A stretch of DNA of 64,000 nt from DASVVT01 sp036386415 (GCA_036386415.1 DASVVT010000086.1:1-64000); one strand, 5' to 3'; numbered from the stretch's first letter, positions 53,419 through 63,333 are shown. Program-made: numbers and translations. Notes: generated by a model not told the origin, from the letters alone.

Positions 53419-53488
53419 GAGGTTGGAATCATCGGTTTTGGAGCGCCGCCCGAAATCGAAACGCGTAAGATGGGTACGGAAACAATGA

Positions 53489-53567
53489 ACGATCCACTAA
53501 ATCACACGAAACCACACGAAGACATCTCAAGCCGCTTCGTGTCATTTCGTGTGGCTTCGTGGATTGT
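53489..53567. repeat. inverted repeat, CACGAA family, copy 2
   Basis: Arms GATCCACTAAATCACACGAA and TTTCGTGTGGCTTCGTGGAT, with CACACGAAG-type units. It lies in the 215-bp gap between the first kinase and the FhaA-like gene. Confidence 0.78.
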
Positions 53568-53633
53568 CCCTTTTTCATCCGTCCGAGAGCAGTCAGTTAC
53601 GATTCAGATTGAAACCGAAATCTTTTTGATCTT

Positions 53634-54470
53634 ATGAAGAAAGCTCCAGAAAAAAAGGCTGACAAGAAGCATGAAGAGGCGATGGCCGAACGTCTCTTGC
53701 GTCGTATGCTCGAAGGCATGGGGTCGGTCGTGGATCGCGGCCTGGGTCGCAAGATCGAATCCAAGAGCGGATTGACCACGACCGCGCTCATCGAACGTAT
53801 GAAACGGCTGATCGACGAGCGCGTGCGCGACGAGGGGCGCAAGGGTCATATCGCCCCGCACAACCTCAAGCTCAAGGTCGAGTGGGGCACACATTCCGAA
53901 GCTGAGCCTGAAGTCATACAGGCGCTTGAGCACGAGATACTGGCCGCCGCCATAGATCACATCAACGATCATCGTTATCGCACGCTCGCTCCCGTCAAGG
54001 TCGAGATGGAGGTTGACATCTTCACCACAGGCGTCTCGGTCGATCCGACCTTCGGCGAGTTTGAAGAGCAGCTCAAGCAACAGGACGAGGAGAAGAGGCG
54101 CGCGGCGGAAGTCAGCGCCGCCAATATCCCTAAGGGCGCGACCTCTGTTCATGACGTGAAGGTCACTGCGCGCGCGACCTTTCGCGGCGCGGCGCATGAG
54201 ATCACGCTCTATTTCAAGCCCGGCGGCAGACGTTTGAGCGTCGGCCGTGGCTCGGATAACGACCTGTGTTTGAACGACGGCAGCGTCTCGAAGATTCACG
54301 CCGCGCTGGTGATGAATCGCGAGGGCACGCTGCTGGTGGCGGACACCGGCTCGACCAACGGTACTTTTATCAATGGTCGTCGCATCGCCTATGGCGAATC
54401 GCGACAGATCGAGGACGGGGATGTCGTCGGCTTCGGCGACGTAGAGGTTCGTTTCCGCAAAGATAGTTAA
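53634..54470 (+). CDS. FhaA-like protein (DUF3662 plus FHA domain)
   Basis: 278 aa. The N-terminal charged segment is followed by a DUF3662-like domain (about 12-120): AERLLRRMLEGMGSVVDRGL, then APHNLKLKVEW. A linker leads to the C-terminal FHA domain (about 195-278), with SVGRGSDNDLCLNDGSVSKI and ADTGSTNGTFINGRRI. FHA domains read phosphothreonine made by the neighbouring kinases. The same two-domain layout is FhaA of mycobacteria, which tunes peptidoglycan synthesis. It ends 7 nt before the penicillin-binding protein start. No clear ribosome site is seen. Confidence 0.9.
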   Translation: MKKAPEKKADKKHEEAMAERLLRRMLEGMGSVVDRGLGRKIESKSGLTTTALIERMKRLIDERVRDEGRKGHIAPHNLKLKVEWGTHSEAEPEVIQALEHEILAAAIDHINDHRYRTLAPVKVEMEVDIFTTGVSVDPTFGEFEEQLKQQDEEKRRAAEVSAANIPKGATSVHDVKVTARATFRGAAHEITLYFKPGGRRLSVGRGSDNDLCLNDGSVSKIHAALVMNREGTLLVADTGSTNGTFINGRRIAYGESRQIEDGDVVGFGDVEVRFRKDS

Positions 54471-54477
54471 AAAGTTT

Positions 54478-56415
54478 ATGCTGCTTCTAATGATTTTACA
54501 GGCCGCCAACACGGCGGCCACTACCGCAACTAACAGTCCGGTCAAGGCACAGCCGCTCGAAAGAGAACCGGCGCTCTTGAGCCTCGTCTACATGGGCGGC
54601 CTGGCGGTGATGGTCTTGATCCTGTTCTTTTCGCTCCTGCGCAATCGCCGCAAGCGTTCCGCGCTGGAAACCATCGCTCCCGCCGATCTGCCGGATGAGG
54701 TACGCCGCCGTATGGGCTCGACCTCGACCAACCGTGGATTGCGCGGCCTGCGCGTGCTCTTCGTGCTGCTGGCGCTCACAGTCTTCGGCTTTCACATCTA
54801 CTGGGCGCGCTACGCAGAATCCAGCAACGAACGCTTTCAGGAGCTGGGCTACAAAGACCTGCGCAATCGCCGCCTCTCCGAATCAACCCTGCGCGGCTGG
54901 ATTCTGGATCGCTCGGGCTCGCTCGATAAAGCCCTCGCGCTTTACACGCGCGTCGGCAACGGCGAGATCACGCGCACCTATCCATTAGACGTTGCGATGG
55001 CGCACCTCTTCGGGTCAGACCGTGGCGACCCCGGCCTGGAGCGTTCGCTCTTCGGCATTCAAAGCGGTGCTGTGCCGGAAGCCTGGCAGGTCGTCAACGG
55101 CGAGCAGGTCAGGCAGGCTGCCAATACGGACGTGCGCCTGACCATAGACATAGAGCTACAGAAGACCATCGTCGAGCAGCTTAAAGGAAAACATGGCGCG
55201 GCGGTCGTCCTCAATCCGCAGACGGGTGAACTGCTGGGAATGTACAGCAACCCTTCCTACAGTCTCAACGAGGTGCAGGACGAAGCGACGTGGATCAAGC
55301 TCGAAGCGGATAAGCGCGACAACCCGCTCGTCAATCGCGCGACGAGCGCTTATTACATCCCCGGCTCGACCTTCAAGACCGTGATGATGATCGCCGCGAA
55401 GCGCGCCGGGACGGACAATGCGGAGTTCCTGTGCAGCGGCGGCGGATTCTACGCCATGCCGGGCGCGAAGCCGATCTTTGACGACGGCGGCGCGGGCGAA
55501 GTTCATGGCCGCATCGGGATGGACATCGCTTACGAAGTCTCCTGTAACCAGTATTTCGCGCAGATGGCGCTCAAGATCGGCCCCGAAAAAATCAAGGAGA
55601 CGGCGAAGCTTCTGGGCGTCGGCGCATACGATACTCCGGCTGAAACCTTGCGCGGGCGCAAAGAGCCGGAGATATGGAATGCCAGCTCTGATGCCATCAA
55701 GCGCGCGCTCGCGCCGCGCGAGGCGACGATGGTCGCAGGGCCTTTGGGCAACAAGTTCAACCGGTTCGATCTCGCCCTGGAGGGCTACGGGCAGGGCTAT
55801 GCGGGTCAGATGACGCCGTTTCAAATGGCGCTCTTCGCTTCGACCATCGCCAACATGGAAGGCAAGCTGATGAAGCCCAAGATCGAGCTTGACCGCCCGC
55901 CCGAAGTCTTCAATCAAGTGCTCACACCGCAGGCTGCCGCTTCCTTGCGCGAGATCATGGGGCTCGTCACGGGCGGCCCGCGCGGCACAGCGCGCGGCGT
56001 CTTCGGCCCCGTCAAAGCAGCCGGAATAGTGACGGGTGGCAAGACCGGAACGGCGCAGAAGGACGTGCCCGTTTATGACCCAAGGACTGGCGAGCCGAAA
56101 ACGGTCAAGAAGTATGAGAAGGATCGCAGGGGGAACATCATACGCGAGTATGATGCGGTCGTGATCGCGCCCGAGCCGCGCATCGACGGCTGGTTTCTCT
56201 GCATCGCGCCGCTCGATCATCCGAAGATCGCGATGGCCGTCATCATCGAGGGCGGCGGCTACGGCTCGCGTTCGGCGGCCCCGGTCGCAGCCCAGCTCGT
56301 CTTGAAAGCCAAAGAGCTTGGGCTTCTTGGCAATGCGCCAACGGTCAGCCAAAATAACGCGAATCAAAACAGCAACAAGGGAACGCCTCCCCCCACGCAA
56401 CGGAGGAGACGGTAA
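54478..56415 (+). CDS. class B penicillin-binding protein (PbpA/FtsI-like transpeptidase)
   Basis: 645 aa. Two N-terminal hydrophobic segments (about 32-52 and 82-102) precede a dimerisation region. The transpeptidase domain is about 230-620. Catalytic motifs: PGSTFKTVMM (SxxK), EVSCNQYFA (SxN) and GGKTGTAQ (KTG). QTGELLGMYSNPSY is the usual lead-in. It crosslinks peptidoglycan outside the membrane and normally works with the SEDS glycosyltransferase encoded just downstream. The tail is Asn/Gln/Pro-rich. One helix more than usual at the N-terminus. Confidence 0.93.
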   Translation: MLLLMILQAANTAATTATNSPVKAQPLEREPALLSLVYMGGLAVMVLILFFSLLRNRRKRSALETIAPADLPDEVRRRMGSTSTNRGLRGLRVLFVLLALTVFGFHIYWARYAESSNERFQELGYKDLRNRRLSESTLRGWILDRSGSLDKALALYTRVGNGEITRTYPLDVAMAHLFGSDRGDPGLERSLFGIQSGAVPEAWQVVNGEQVRQAANTDVRLTIDIELQKTIVEQLKGKHGAAVVLNPQTGELLGMYSNPSYSLNEVQDEATWIKLEADKRDNPLVNRATSAYYIPGSTFKTVMMIAAKRAGTDNAEFLCSGGGFYAMPGAKPIFDDGGAGEVHGRIGMDIAYEVSCNQYFAQMALKIGPEKIKETAKLLGVGAYDTPAETLRGRKEPEIWNASSDAIKRALAPREATMVAGPLGNKFNRFDLALEGYGQGYAGQMTPFQMALFASTIANMEGKLMKPKIELDRPPEVFNQVLTPQAAASLREIMGLVTGGPRGTARGVFGPVKAAGIVTGGKTGTAQKDVPVYDPRTGEPKTVKKYEKDRRGNIIREYDAVVIAPEPRIDGWFLCIAPLDHPKIAMAVIIEGGGYGSRSAAPVAAQLVLKAKELGLLGNAPTVSQNNANQNSNKGTPPPTQRRRR

Positions 56416-56423
56416 AGAGAGGA

Positions 56424-56562
56424 GACAGTAGTCAGTAGTCAGGAGCCAGTAGGAAAACAGCGCGTCACGCTTTCCTGTCTAAGATGATTAAAAGCTCAGG
56501 ACTAAAACAGATCGACGGCTTCTCTATTCTACTGGCTACTGACTCCTGACTACTGACTACTG
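56424..56562. repeat. intergenic inverted repeat, AGTAGTC heptad family, copy 3
   Basis: Left arm GACAGTAGTCAGTAGTCAGG continuing AGCCAGTAG; right arm CTACTGGCTACTGACTCCTG followed by ACTACTGACTACTG. It fills the gap between the PBP stop (56415) and the RodA/FtsW start (56567). Confidence 0.87.
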
Positions 56563-56566
56563 CATT

Positions 56567-58288
56567 ATGAAAAATCGGGCATCATCACATCTCATCGCAC
56601 TATTTCTGATTGTCGGCTTCGAGGTCATCGGCTATTACGCCGTGCACCGTGCCGGGTTGATTCGCGGCTACGATACCTCCTGGGTGCAGGGCGTGCGCGA
56701 CCTGCTCATGTATGTGCCGATCATCTTCCTCGTCTTCTGGCTCACGCGCGCGATGAGGTTCAAAGGCAACTGGACGCTCTTTACGACCGCCATTCTACTC
56801 TTCTCGATAGGGATGCTGGTGCAGTATCGCCTCTACGCCGATCCCGAATACAACGCGCGGAACAAGGCGCAGGCGCGCGAGAAGAAGACGCAGACGCTGC
56901 GTACGCGCTACATCAGCGAGCATTACGACGCGGAGAAGAAGCAACGCCTGGGATTGCCGCCGACGCCGCCCAAGCCCACCGACCTGGATCGGGAAGCGGT
57001 CTCGATCCGCTCGGATTACACGACCAGCCAGGCGCTCACCTCTAGCTACACCTGGATTCCGATTATCTCTTTTCTCGCCTTCGCGCTCGCCTTTACGTTC
57101 TGCTCGCGCGATGGTTTCCTGCTCTGGGTGCAGCGCCATAGCTTCATCATCGTGCTCCTCACACTGATTCCGCTGGCGGCTGCCGTGGTCACGTCGAGCG
57201 CGGGCAAAGCGCTCGGCAACATGACGCCCTGGGAGCCTTCGAAGATTCCCTTCCTGCTCGGCTTCGCGGGCATCCTGACGGCGCGTTATAAAGACCTGGC
57301 GCGCACCTACTGGGGATTGCCGCGCGCCAAAGATGTCGTGCCCCTGGTGGTCATGGCGATGATGCCTTTCATCCCCTTCTTCGCGCTCAAGGACTTCGGG
57401 CAGATGCTCGTCTTCAGCGGCGCGTACGCCACGCTCTACCTGGTCGCCGTGCGAAGATGGCCGCAGCTTCTACTCTTCGTCGGATCAGTCCTGCTCGTCG
57501 TCAGCATCCTTGTGGTCGGCGCGCTCCCGCGCGACGTACAGGAGAAGGTTCCGCTTCTGCCGACACTGGCGCGCCCCGTCCAGGCGGCGCTGCCCTCCCG
57601 CATTCAACAGCGCTTCCACCTGTGGCTCGACGGCTTCGACCCTCCGTCGCCGGAAGTCTCCTGGTGGAAGAAGGATTTCGAAGAAGCGCTCTCGAAAGAC
57701 CCCAAGTCGAAGGAGCTGGCCGAGCAGAGCCCAGCCATGCGTAGGTCTGTCAACGTCGATGTGTGGTTTGATCGCGCTGCGTTCCAGCCAGCGCAGGCCG
57801 TCTTCGGCATCTCTTCAGGAGGCACTTCGGGACGCGGGCTGGGATTGGGTTTCGCGGAGGTCATACCGGTGGCGGATTCAGACTACATCTACGCAGCCAT
57901 CGGCGAAGAGTTGGGTCTGGCCGGAGGCGCTATCGTCATCCTCGCGCTGATTGTGTTCGTCAGCGCGGGCGTGCGCACGGCCATTGATGCGCGCGACATG
58001 TTCACAAAACTCTGCTCCGCCGGACTGACGGCCTTTATAGGCTTTCAGGCGCTGGTCAACATCGGCGGCATCACTCGCATGCTTCCGATGACGGGCATCA
58101 CACTGCCCTTCGTCAGTCACGGTGGATTCAGTCTGGTCACAAGCTTTGCCATGCTCGGAATGCTAATGGCCTTTTCGCACATCAACGCGCGCGACGTGGT
58201 GGCTTCGGCTCAGACGGCACGAAGCGCCGGTGCGCATCCCGTGCGCGGGGCCGTCGGCGACCCCACAGTCCCGGAGGCTGTTCAATAA
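56567..58288 (+). CDS. SEDS-family glycosyltransferase (RodA/FtsW-like)
   Basis: 573 aa, longer than the usual 370-420. Polymerises lipid II into glycan strands with a class B PBP. About ten transmembrane helices. SEDS landmarks: FALKDFGQMLVFSGAY with the putative catalytic Asp, FGISSGGTSGRGLGLG, then DYIYAAIGEELGLAGG and GITLPFVSHGG near the end. An unusual hydrophilic, charged insert lies at about 90-165 between early helices. The long loop at about 330-440 matches the usual extracellular loop. No ribosome site: a repeat ends 4 nt before the ATG. Its stop overlaps the phosphatase start (TAATG). Confidence 0.92.
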   Translation: MKNRASSHLIALFLIVGFEVIGYYAVHRAGLIRGYDTSWVQGVRDLLMYVPIIFLVFWLTRAMRFKGNWTLFTTAILLFSIGMLVQYRLYADPEYNARNKAQAREKKTQTLRTRYISEHYDAEKKQRLGLPPTPPKPTDLDREAVSIRSDYTTSQALTSSYTWIPIISFLAFALAFTFCSRDGFLLWVQRHSFIIVLLTLIPLAAAVVTSSAGKALGNMTPWEPSKIPFLLGFAGILTARYKDLARTYWGLPRAKDVVPLVVMAMMPFIPFFALKDFGQMLVFSGAYATLYLVAVRRWPQLLLFVGSVLLVVSILVVGALPRDVQEKVPLLPTLARPVQAALPSRIQQRFHLWLDGFDPPSPEVSWWKKDFEEALSKDPKSKELAEQSPAMRRSVNVDVWFDRAAFQPAQAVFGISSGGTSGRGLGLGFAEVIPVADSDYIYAAIGEELGLAGGAIVILALIVFVSAGVRTAIDARDMFTKLCSAGLTAFIGFQALVNIGGITRMLPMTGITLPFVSHGGFSLVTSFAMLGMLMAFSHINARDVVASAQTARSAGAHPVRGAVGDPTVPEAVQ

Positions 58289-59916
58289 TGAATGAGCAAT
58301 CGAAAGCAGTCCCTCTTAATTCAGCCGTCGTCAGCGACCGGGGCTTATCTGAGAAGCGCCCGCTCAATGAAGACTCATTTCTCGCAGACCCGCAGCGGCG
58401 CATCTTCGCCGTCGCGGACGGTGTCGGCGGCGCTCAGGCCGGTGAGGTCGCTTCGCAGACGGCCATGGAAGTGCTCGACGAGGCTTTCCGTCATCAGGAG
58501 ACAAACGCGGACATCGAAGACTTGATGGAGATCGCCATTCAACGCGCCAACAACTCCATCTTCAGGATGGCGCAGGAGCACCCGAAGCTCTCTATGATGG
58601 CGACCACGGTCGTCGCGCTCCATCTGGACGGCCACCGCGCGACCATCGGTCACGTCGGCGATTCACGCCTCTATCGCCTGACGCCTGACGGGCATCTCCA
58701 TCGCGAGACGCGCGATCATTCGGTGGTCGAAGAAGAGGTGCGCGCCGGGCGCATGACGCGCGAGCAGGCCGCCAACCATCCGAGCCGCAATGTCATCAGC
58801 CGCGCCCTCGGCGCGGAGACTGATGTGGAAGTTGATTTGAAGACCATCGAAGTCGAGGATGGGACGGCCTTCCTGCTCTGCTCGGACGGCATCACACGCC
58901 ACATCCCTGACGACGAGATCAGAGAGCTGCTCCTGACAGGTCATGACATAAATGATATCTGTGCGGAATTGAAGAAGCGCTGCTACGAGCGCGGTGCGGA
59001 AGACAATCTGACGGCGGTGATTGTCCGCGTAGGCGATCTTGAGCGCACGATCAGTCCCGAAGAGGCTGATGACAGAACGATTGCCAGCGCTCGTCCGGCT
59101 CTGGCGGCCACCATGAGCGGCGATGCTGCCATTCCACCCGCAGCAACCGCCGCCAACGCTGCAAAGGCTGTCGCGGGCGCGAGCGTCTCTGCCGCCGCGA
59201 CCAACACAGCTACGCCGCAGGCTGCCGCTTCGGGCGACAAAGCTGAAGTGGTCACAGACTCCGCCGCCTCTCAATCTGAAGCGATGGCAAAGAAAGATAC
59301 GCCGACGGTAGTCGTACCTTCGCATCCGCGCCGTAGCGCCTTTGGCCGCGTGGTACGCGCCTTCGGGATGCTTCTGCTTCTCGCCGCCACCGGCGCTGCC
59401 GCTTTTTACGGCGGCATGTTCTATCAAAAACGCCAGGTGGCGGCGACAGCTCCCGCCGACACAGCCCCCCCTCCGGTCTCGACCCAGCAGGAAGCGCCCC
59501 CTGACCCCGAAGCGCAGTTTGAAAAGCAGCGCCGCGAGGTGGACAAAGCGCCCATCAGAATGGCTAAAGAGATGGCCGCGCAGAATGGGGGCAGCCCTCT
59601 GGATTCCACTGATGCTCAGTTCCTCTATCTATATGGACGCGCACTGATGCTCTCGGGCAAGCCGACGGAAGCAGCCGAGGCCTTCAAGCGTGCGATTGAG
59701 AAGATAAAGGAGCGCCCCTCGCGCGACCCCTTGAAGGTTGAAGCGAAGCTGTCATCGGCTGTCGCCGCTTTGAAGACCGGCAACTGGGCGACGGCGCAGA
59801 AGGCTGCCAAAGAGTTGGACGAAGTGATCGAGACTGAAAACAAGAGTGAAACGGTGGTGGCATTGCCCGGCAATAGCAACACCGCGAGCACGACCTCGGG
59901 CGCGGGCAACCCGTAG
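58288..59916 (+). CDS. PP2C-family Ser/Thr phosphatase with transmembrane helix and C-terminal domain
   Basis: 542 aa. The PP2C domain is about 8-250: RPLNEDSFLAD, VADGVGGAQAGE, GHVGDSRLYRL, LCSDGITRHIPDDE and EDNLTAVIVRVGD supply the metal-binding Asp residues. An Ala/Thr-rich linker (about 255-345) is followed by one transmembrane helix (about 352-372) and an extracytoplasmic TPR-like helical part (about 400-520, FLYLYGRALMLSGKPTEAAE). PstP-type phosphatases reverse the action of the neighbouring kinases. TAATG overlap with the SEDS gene means coupled translation. Confidence 0.93.
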   Translation: MNEQSKAVPLNSAVVSDRGLSEKRPLNEDSFLADPQRRIFAVADGVGGAQAGEVASQTAMEVLDEAFRHQETNADIEDLMEIAIQRANNSIFRMAQEHPKLSMMATTVVALHLDGHRATIGHVGDSRLYRLTPDGHLHRETRDHSVVEEEVRAGRMTREQAANHPSRNVISRALGAETDVEVDLKTIEVEDGTAFLLCSDGITRHIPDDEIRELLLTGHDINDICAELKKRCYERGAEDNLTAVIVRVGDLERTISPEEADDRTIASARPALAATMSGDAAIPPAATAANAAKAVAGASVSAAATNTATPQAAASGDKAEVVTDSAASQSEAMAKKDTPTVVVPSHPRRSAFGRVVRAFGMLLLLAATGAAAFYGGMFYQKRQVAATAPADTAPPPVSTQQEAPPDPEAQFEKQRREVDKAPIRMAKEMAAQNGGSPLDSTDAQFLYLYGRALMLSGKPTEAAEAFKRAIEKIKERPSRDPLKVEAKLSSAVAALKTGNWATAQKAAKELDEVIETENKSETVVALPGNSNTASTTSGAGNP

Positions 59917-60008
59917 CGCCCTTTTCGGTCGCAACAATTAGTCCTCCCGTGGCATCTAAACAGCGCGCCGCCTGGTCTCTCGTGAGGTATCACTGAAAGC
60001 GCGAACGG

Positions 60009-61598
60009 ATGACGGAACTTAAACTTCAACAATGCAGGCTCGATGGTCGTTACGACATTCTGGACTGCTTGGGACGCGGGAGCTATGCGGAGATCTACGT
60101 CGCGCGCGATACGGCGGCGACGGATGCTTCGCCCCCGATGGTCGTCATCAAGGCGCTTAACCTTCATTTGCAGGGCGTGCCGGACGCGGAGCTTGAGCGC
60201 ACGCTGATTGAGAACTTTCAGAACGAGGCGGTCGCGCTCGACCGCGTGCGTCACCCGAACATCATCAGTCGCCTCGGGCACGGCACGGCCATTGATCTCA
60301 CAGGCATGACCTTCCACTACCTGGTGCTTGAATACCTGTCGGGCGGCGACCTCGCAGCGCGCTGCCGCCAGCATCCCTTGACGCTCGAACGCACGCTCTT
60401 CTATCTGGAGCAGGTCGCGGCAGGTCTTCAGCACGCGCACGAGTGCGGCGTCATCCACCGCGACATCAAGCCGCAGAACCTGCTGCTCACGACCGACGCC
60501 CAGGTGGTCAAGATCGCGGACTTCGGCGTTGCCAAAATTGAGGCCACGGAAGGCGACATCACACGCGTCGGGACAAACGTCTACGCCGCGCCTGAGCATA
60601 ACCCGCTCGTGCATACAGGCGCGCTCGATTACCTGCCCGTGACCGGATCGCTCAGGCAACTGATGCCGGCCGCTGATGTTTATTCGCTCGCCAAAACGAC
60701 CTACACGCTGCTGGTCGGCGAGCCCCCGCGTCGATTCTCGCATCGCCCGATCACGGAGTTCCCCGCTCCGATCAGTGAAGCGGTCTGGGCAGAGCCTGTG
60801 CTGCGCGTCCTGCAAAAAGCGACACAGGCACGACCGCGCGACCGTTATCAATCGGTGCAGGAATTCTGGGAGGAGTTGTCGGACGCGGCCATGCCGCCAA
60901 CCGCGCCGCTTCATCCCGTGGGCGACGCGCAACAGGCGCGCCCGCGCACGACCGCCAGCCTCAAGCGTGCGCCTGAAGCGATCCCGAAAGCCCCGCCCCG
61001 CCCGCAGTTCAATTCGACGCCGACGCGCCTGGTCGAACGTACACCTGAGCCTGTTAGTAGTAGCGAGAGTAACAGGAACGGCAACCCGCGCCCGCGCATC
61101 GTCGTTCGCCTGGGCGAGCCGGAGGTGGCGGCTCCGCTCGCGCCGCAGCACTCTTCGCACAGGCAAATGCAGGATGCGCTTAATGCTCTGCCGGATGCGC
61201 CTGCTGTGAAGGGCACGCGTCGAGGCGATGGTGGTCAGGCTTCCAATATCATGCGCGCGCTCGTCGCCATCCTGCTCATAGCGGTCTTCGCCGGAATGCT
61301 GCTGGCGACGCGCTACTATTTTCAGTCGCGCTGGGGCACGAGGACTAATCCGCCCATGACGCGCCCTTCGGATGTCGGACGGGAAGGCACTATTATTCAA
61401 AGTGATGTAAAATTACGTCCCACGCCGGGCACTGATAACCCGGAGGTGGGCGTCGCCGAATTGGGGTCGCGCGTGCGTGTCTTGAGCGTCAGCAGCAACT
61501 GGCGCGAGATTGAAATCCTGGAACATGGGCGCTCGAAAGAAGACCCGACTTCGGCGGATCGCGGCTGGGTCAACCAAAAATTCTTAAAATTAGATTAG
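60009..61598 (+). CDS. Ser/Thr protein kinase with transmembrane helix and SH3-like tail
   Basis: 529 aa. Kinase domain about 14-290: LGRGSYAEIYVARD, VVIKALN, VIHRDIKPQNLLLTTDAQVV, DFGVAKIE and AAPEHNP (activation-segment end). A Pro/Arg-rich linker (about 300-405) is followed by one transmembrane helix (about 412-430). The extracellular SH3b-like domain (about 455-529) has VKLRPTPGTDNPEVGV and RGWVNQKFLKLD. SH3b domains often bind peptidoglycan, so this kinase may sense the wall. The gap to the phosphatase gene is 92 bp. Confidence 0.93.
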   Translation: MTELKLQQCRLDGRYDILDCLGRGSYAEIYVARDTAATDASPPMVVIKALNLHLQGVPDAELERTLIENFQNEAVALDRVRHPNIISRLGHGTAIDLTGMTFHYLVLEYLSGGDLAARCRQHPLTLERTLFYLEQVAAGLQHAHECGVIHRDIKPQNLLLTTDAQVVKIADFGVAKIEATEGDITRVGTNVYAAPEHNPLVHTGALDYLPVTGSLRQLMPAADVYSLAKTTYTLLVGEPPRRFSHRPITEFPAPISEAVWAEPVLRVLQKATQARPRDRYQSVQEFWEELSDAAMPPTAPLHPVGDAQQARPRTTASLKRAPEAIPKAPPRPQFNSTPTRLVERTPEPVSSSESNRNGNPRPRIVVRLGEPEVAAPLAPQHSSHRQMQDALNALPDAPAVKGTRRGDGGQASNIMRALVAILLIAVFAGMLLATRYYFQSRWGTRTNPPMTRPSDVGREGTIIQSDVKLRPTPGTDNPEVGVAELGSRVRVLSVSSNWREIEILEHGRSKEDPTSADRGWVNQKFLKLD

Positions 61599-61684
61599 CC
61601 TTTTAGGTTACACTTCGCTTGAGATGCTGTTAGATGCGCGTCGAAGAGTCGTAGTGCTCACAATCGAGAGGAGAGGCAAACACA

Positions 61685-62545
<861 letters not shown>

Positions 62546-62585
62546 TACCTGATAGCAGCATAAAAGAGGGTGGGGGGACGATCCC

Positions 62586-62625
62586 CGAAGAGCCACGAAC
62601 GGACATCTCTTTTCGTGGCTCTTCG
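62586..62625. repeat. hairpin, CACGAA family, copy 3
   Basis: Perfect 14-bp arms CGAAGAGCCACGAA / TTCGTGGCTCTTCG with a 12-nt loop. It lies 41 bp after the FHA gene stop and may act as its terminator. Confidence 0.78.
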
Positions 62626-62654
62626 TGCGAGCCGGCATCAACCTCTCAAGGTAA

Positions 62655-62765
62655 GACGCATCACGCCCGAATTAACCGGGCGGAAAGAATCTGCGCATAG
62701 CATCCAAGTTCACTATAAAAGCCAAGCTGATTCCGCTCCGGTTGAATGAGTTGTCAGGTGCGCCT
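62655..62765 (-). repeat. attC-like recombination site A
   Basis: The plus strand carries ACGCCCGAATTAAC (62663-62676) near one end and GTTGAATGAGTTGTC (62741-62755) near the other. These pair as imperfect arms, as in integron attC sites. Inner arms AACCGGGCGGAA / TTCCGCTCCGGTT pair with a single extrahelical base, a typical attC feature. Read on the minus strand, R'' is ACCTGAC, then a 5-nt spacer and L''. The R' core is GTGATGC, a poor match to GTTRRRY, so this end-of-array site may be decayed. The stop codon of the 62754-63161 gene lies inside it. Confidence 0.65.
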
Positions 62766-63161
62766 GACGCCTTTACTCCACCCTCTTCGCGTCACTCTCC
62801 CTACCCTTTGATCTCCCCTCAGAATTAACTCGCAAGCCAGTAAAGCGTATTCCTCAAACTCCTCCAACTGAGAGGGCAAGATTACCCACCCGCTGCCACT
62901 CTTGCGCGACCTCCAGAAGTAACGCCTCGGCAACAGGCGAAACTCCTTGCGTAAACTTTCAATGTGTTCCGCATGAGTATAAATCCAGACCCCATTATAT
63001 TGAGGCTGCTTAACACTTTCCCTCAGTGAAAGGAGGAGCGTCTCATCAAGGTAGACGTAAGTTAAACCGAACATCCGTCTGATAGCAGGGCGGATCATGA
63101 GTAGCTCATCAAGAACAAACTGAAAAGGAGATTGCCGATTAGTAGAAGTTTCTGTTTTCAT
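62754..63161 (-). CDS. cassette-borne protein of unknown function (TfoX-N-like)
   Basis: 135 aa. AGGAG lies 7 nt before the ATG. The N-terminal half VLDELLMIRPAIRRMFG plus a Tyr-rich strand (TYVYLDETLLLSLRES) weakly resembles the TfoX N-terminal domain fold. The C-terminal half ends in a long helix (LEEFEEYALLACELILRG) and a basic tail. No active-site pattern. The gene is flanked on both sides by attC-like sites in the orientation of an integron gene cassette. Confidence 0.72.
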   Translation of the reverse strand: MKTETSTNRQSPFQFVLDELLMIRPAIRRMFGLTYVYLDETLLLSLRESVKQPQYNGVWIYTHAEHIESLRKEFRLLPRRYFWRSRKSGSGWVILPSQLEEFEEYALLACELILRGDQRVGRVTRRGWSKGVRRT

Positions 63162-63214
63162 TACTAATCTCCTAGATAAAGCAGATATGCAGATATGTTG
63201 CCGTCATCTCCAGC

Positions 63215-63322
63215 GCCTAACGCCCGAATTAACACGCGCCGAGCGGCAGCGACAACTTACATCGAAGCAAGAACCATGAAGAGAATGCTGTCGAGGCGTC
63301 CGCGTTGAATGAGTTGTCGGGC
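63215..63322 (-). repeat. attC-like recombination site B
   Basis: On the minus strand: R'' GCCCGAC, 5-nt spacer AACTC, L'' ATTCAAC, a long imperfect stem, L' GTTAATT, spacer, and R' GTTAGGC, an exact match to the GTTRRRY core. It shares ACGCCCGAATTAAC and GTTGAATGAGTTGTC with site A. It begins 12 bp after the stop of the next minus-strand gene and precedes the 62754-63161 cassette gene by about 54 bp. Confidence 0.75.
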
Positions 63323-63333
63323 GTCGTTCGCCG

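Noticed and set aside
55156..56400. 414-codon minus-strand open frame over the PBP gene
   Set aside because: Shadow of the transpeptidase gene; Arg/Asp/His-rich composition typical of antisense frames.
59625..61400. 591-codon minus-strand open frame over the phosphatase and second kinase
   Set aside because: Shadow frame caused by high GC at third positions; both plus-strand genes have clear catalytic motifs.
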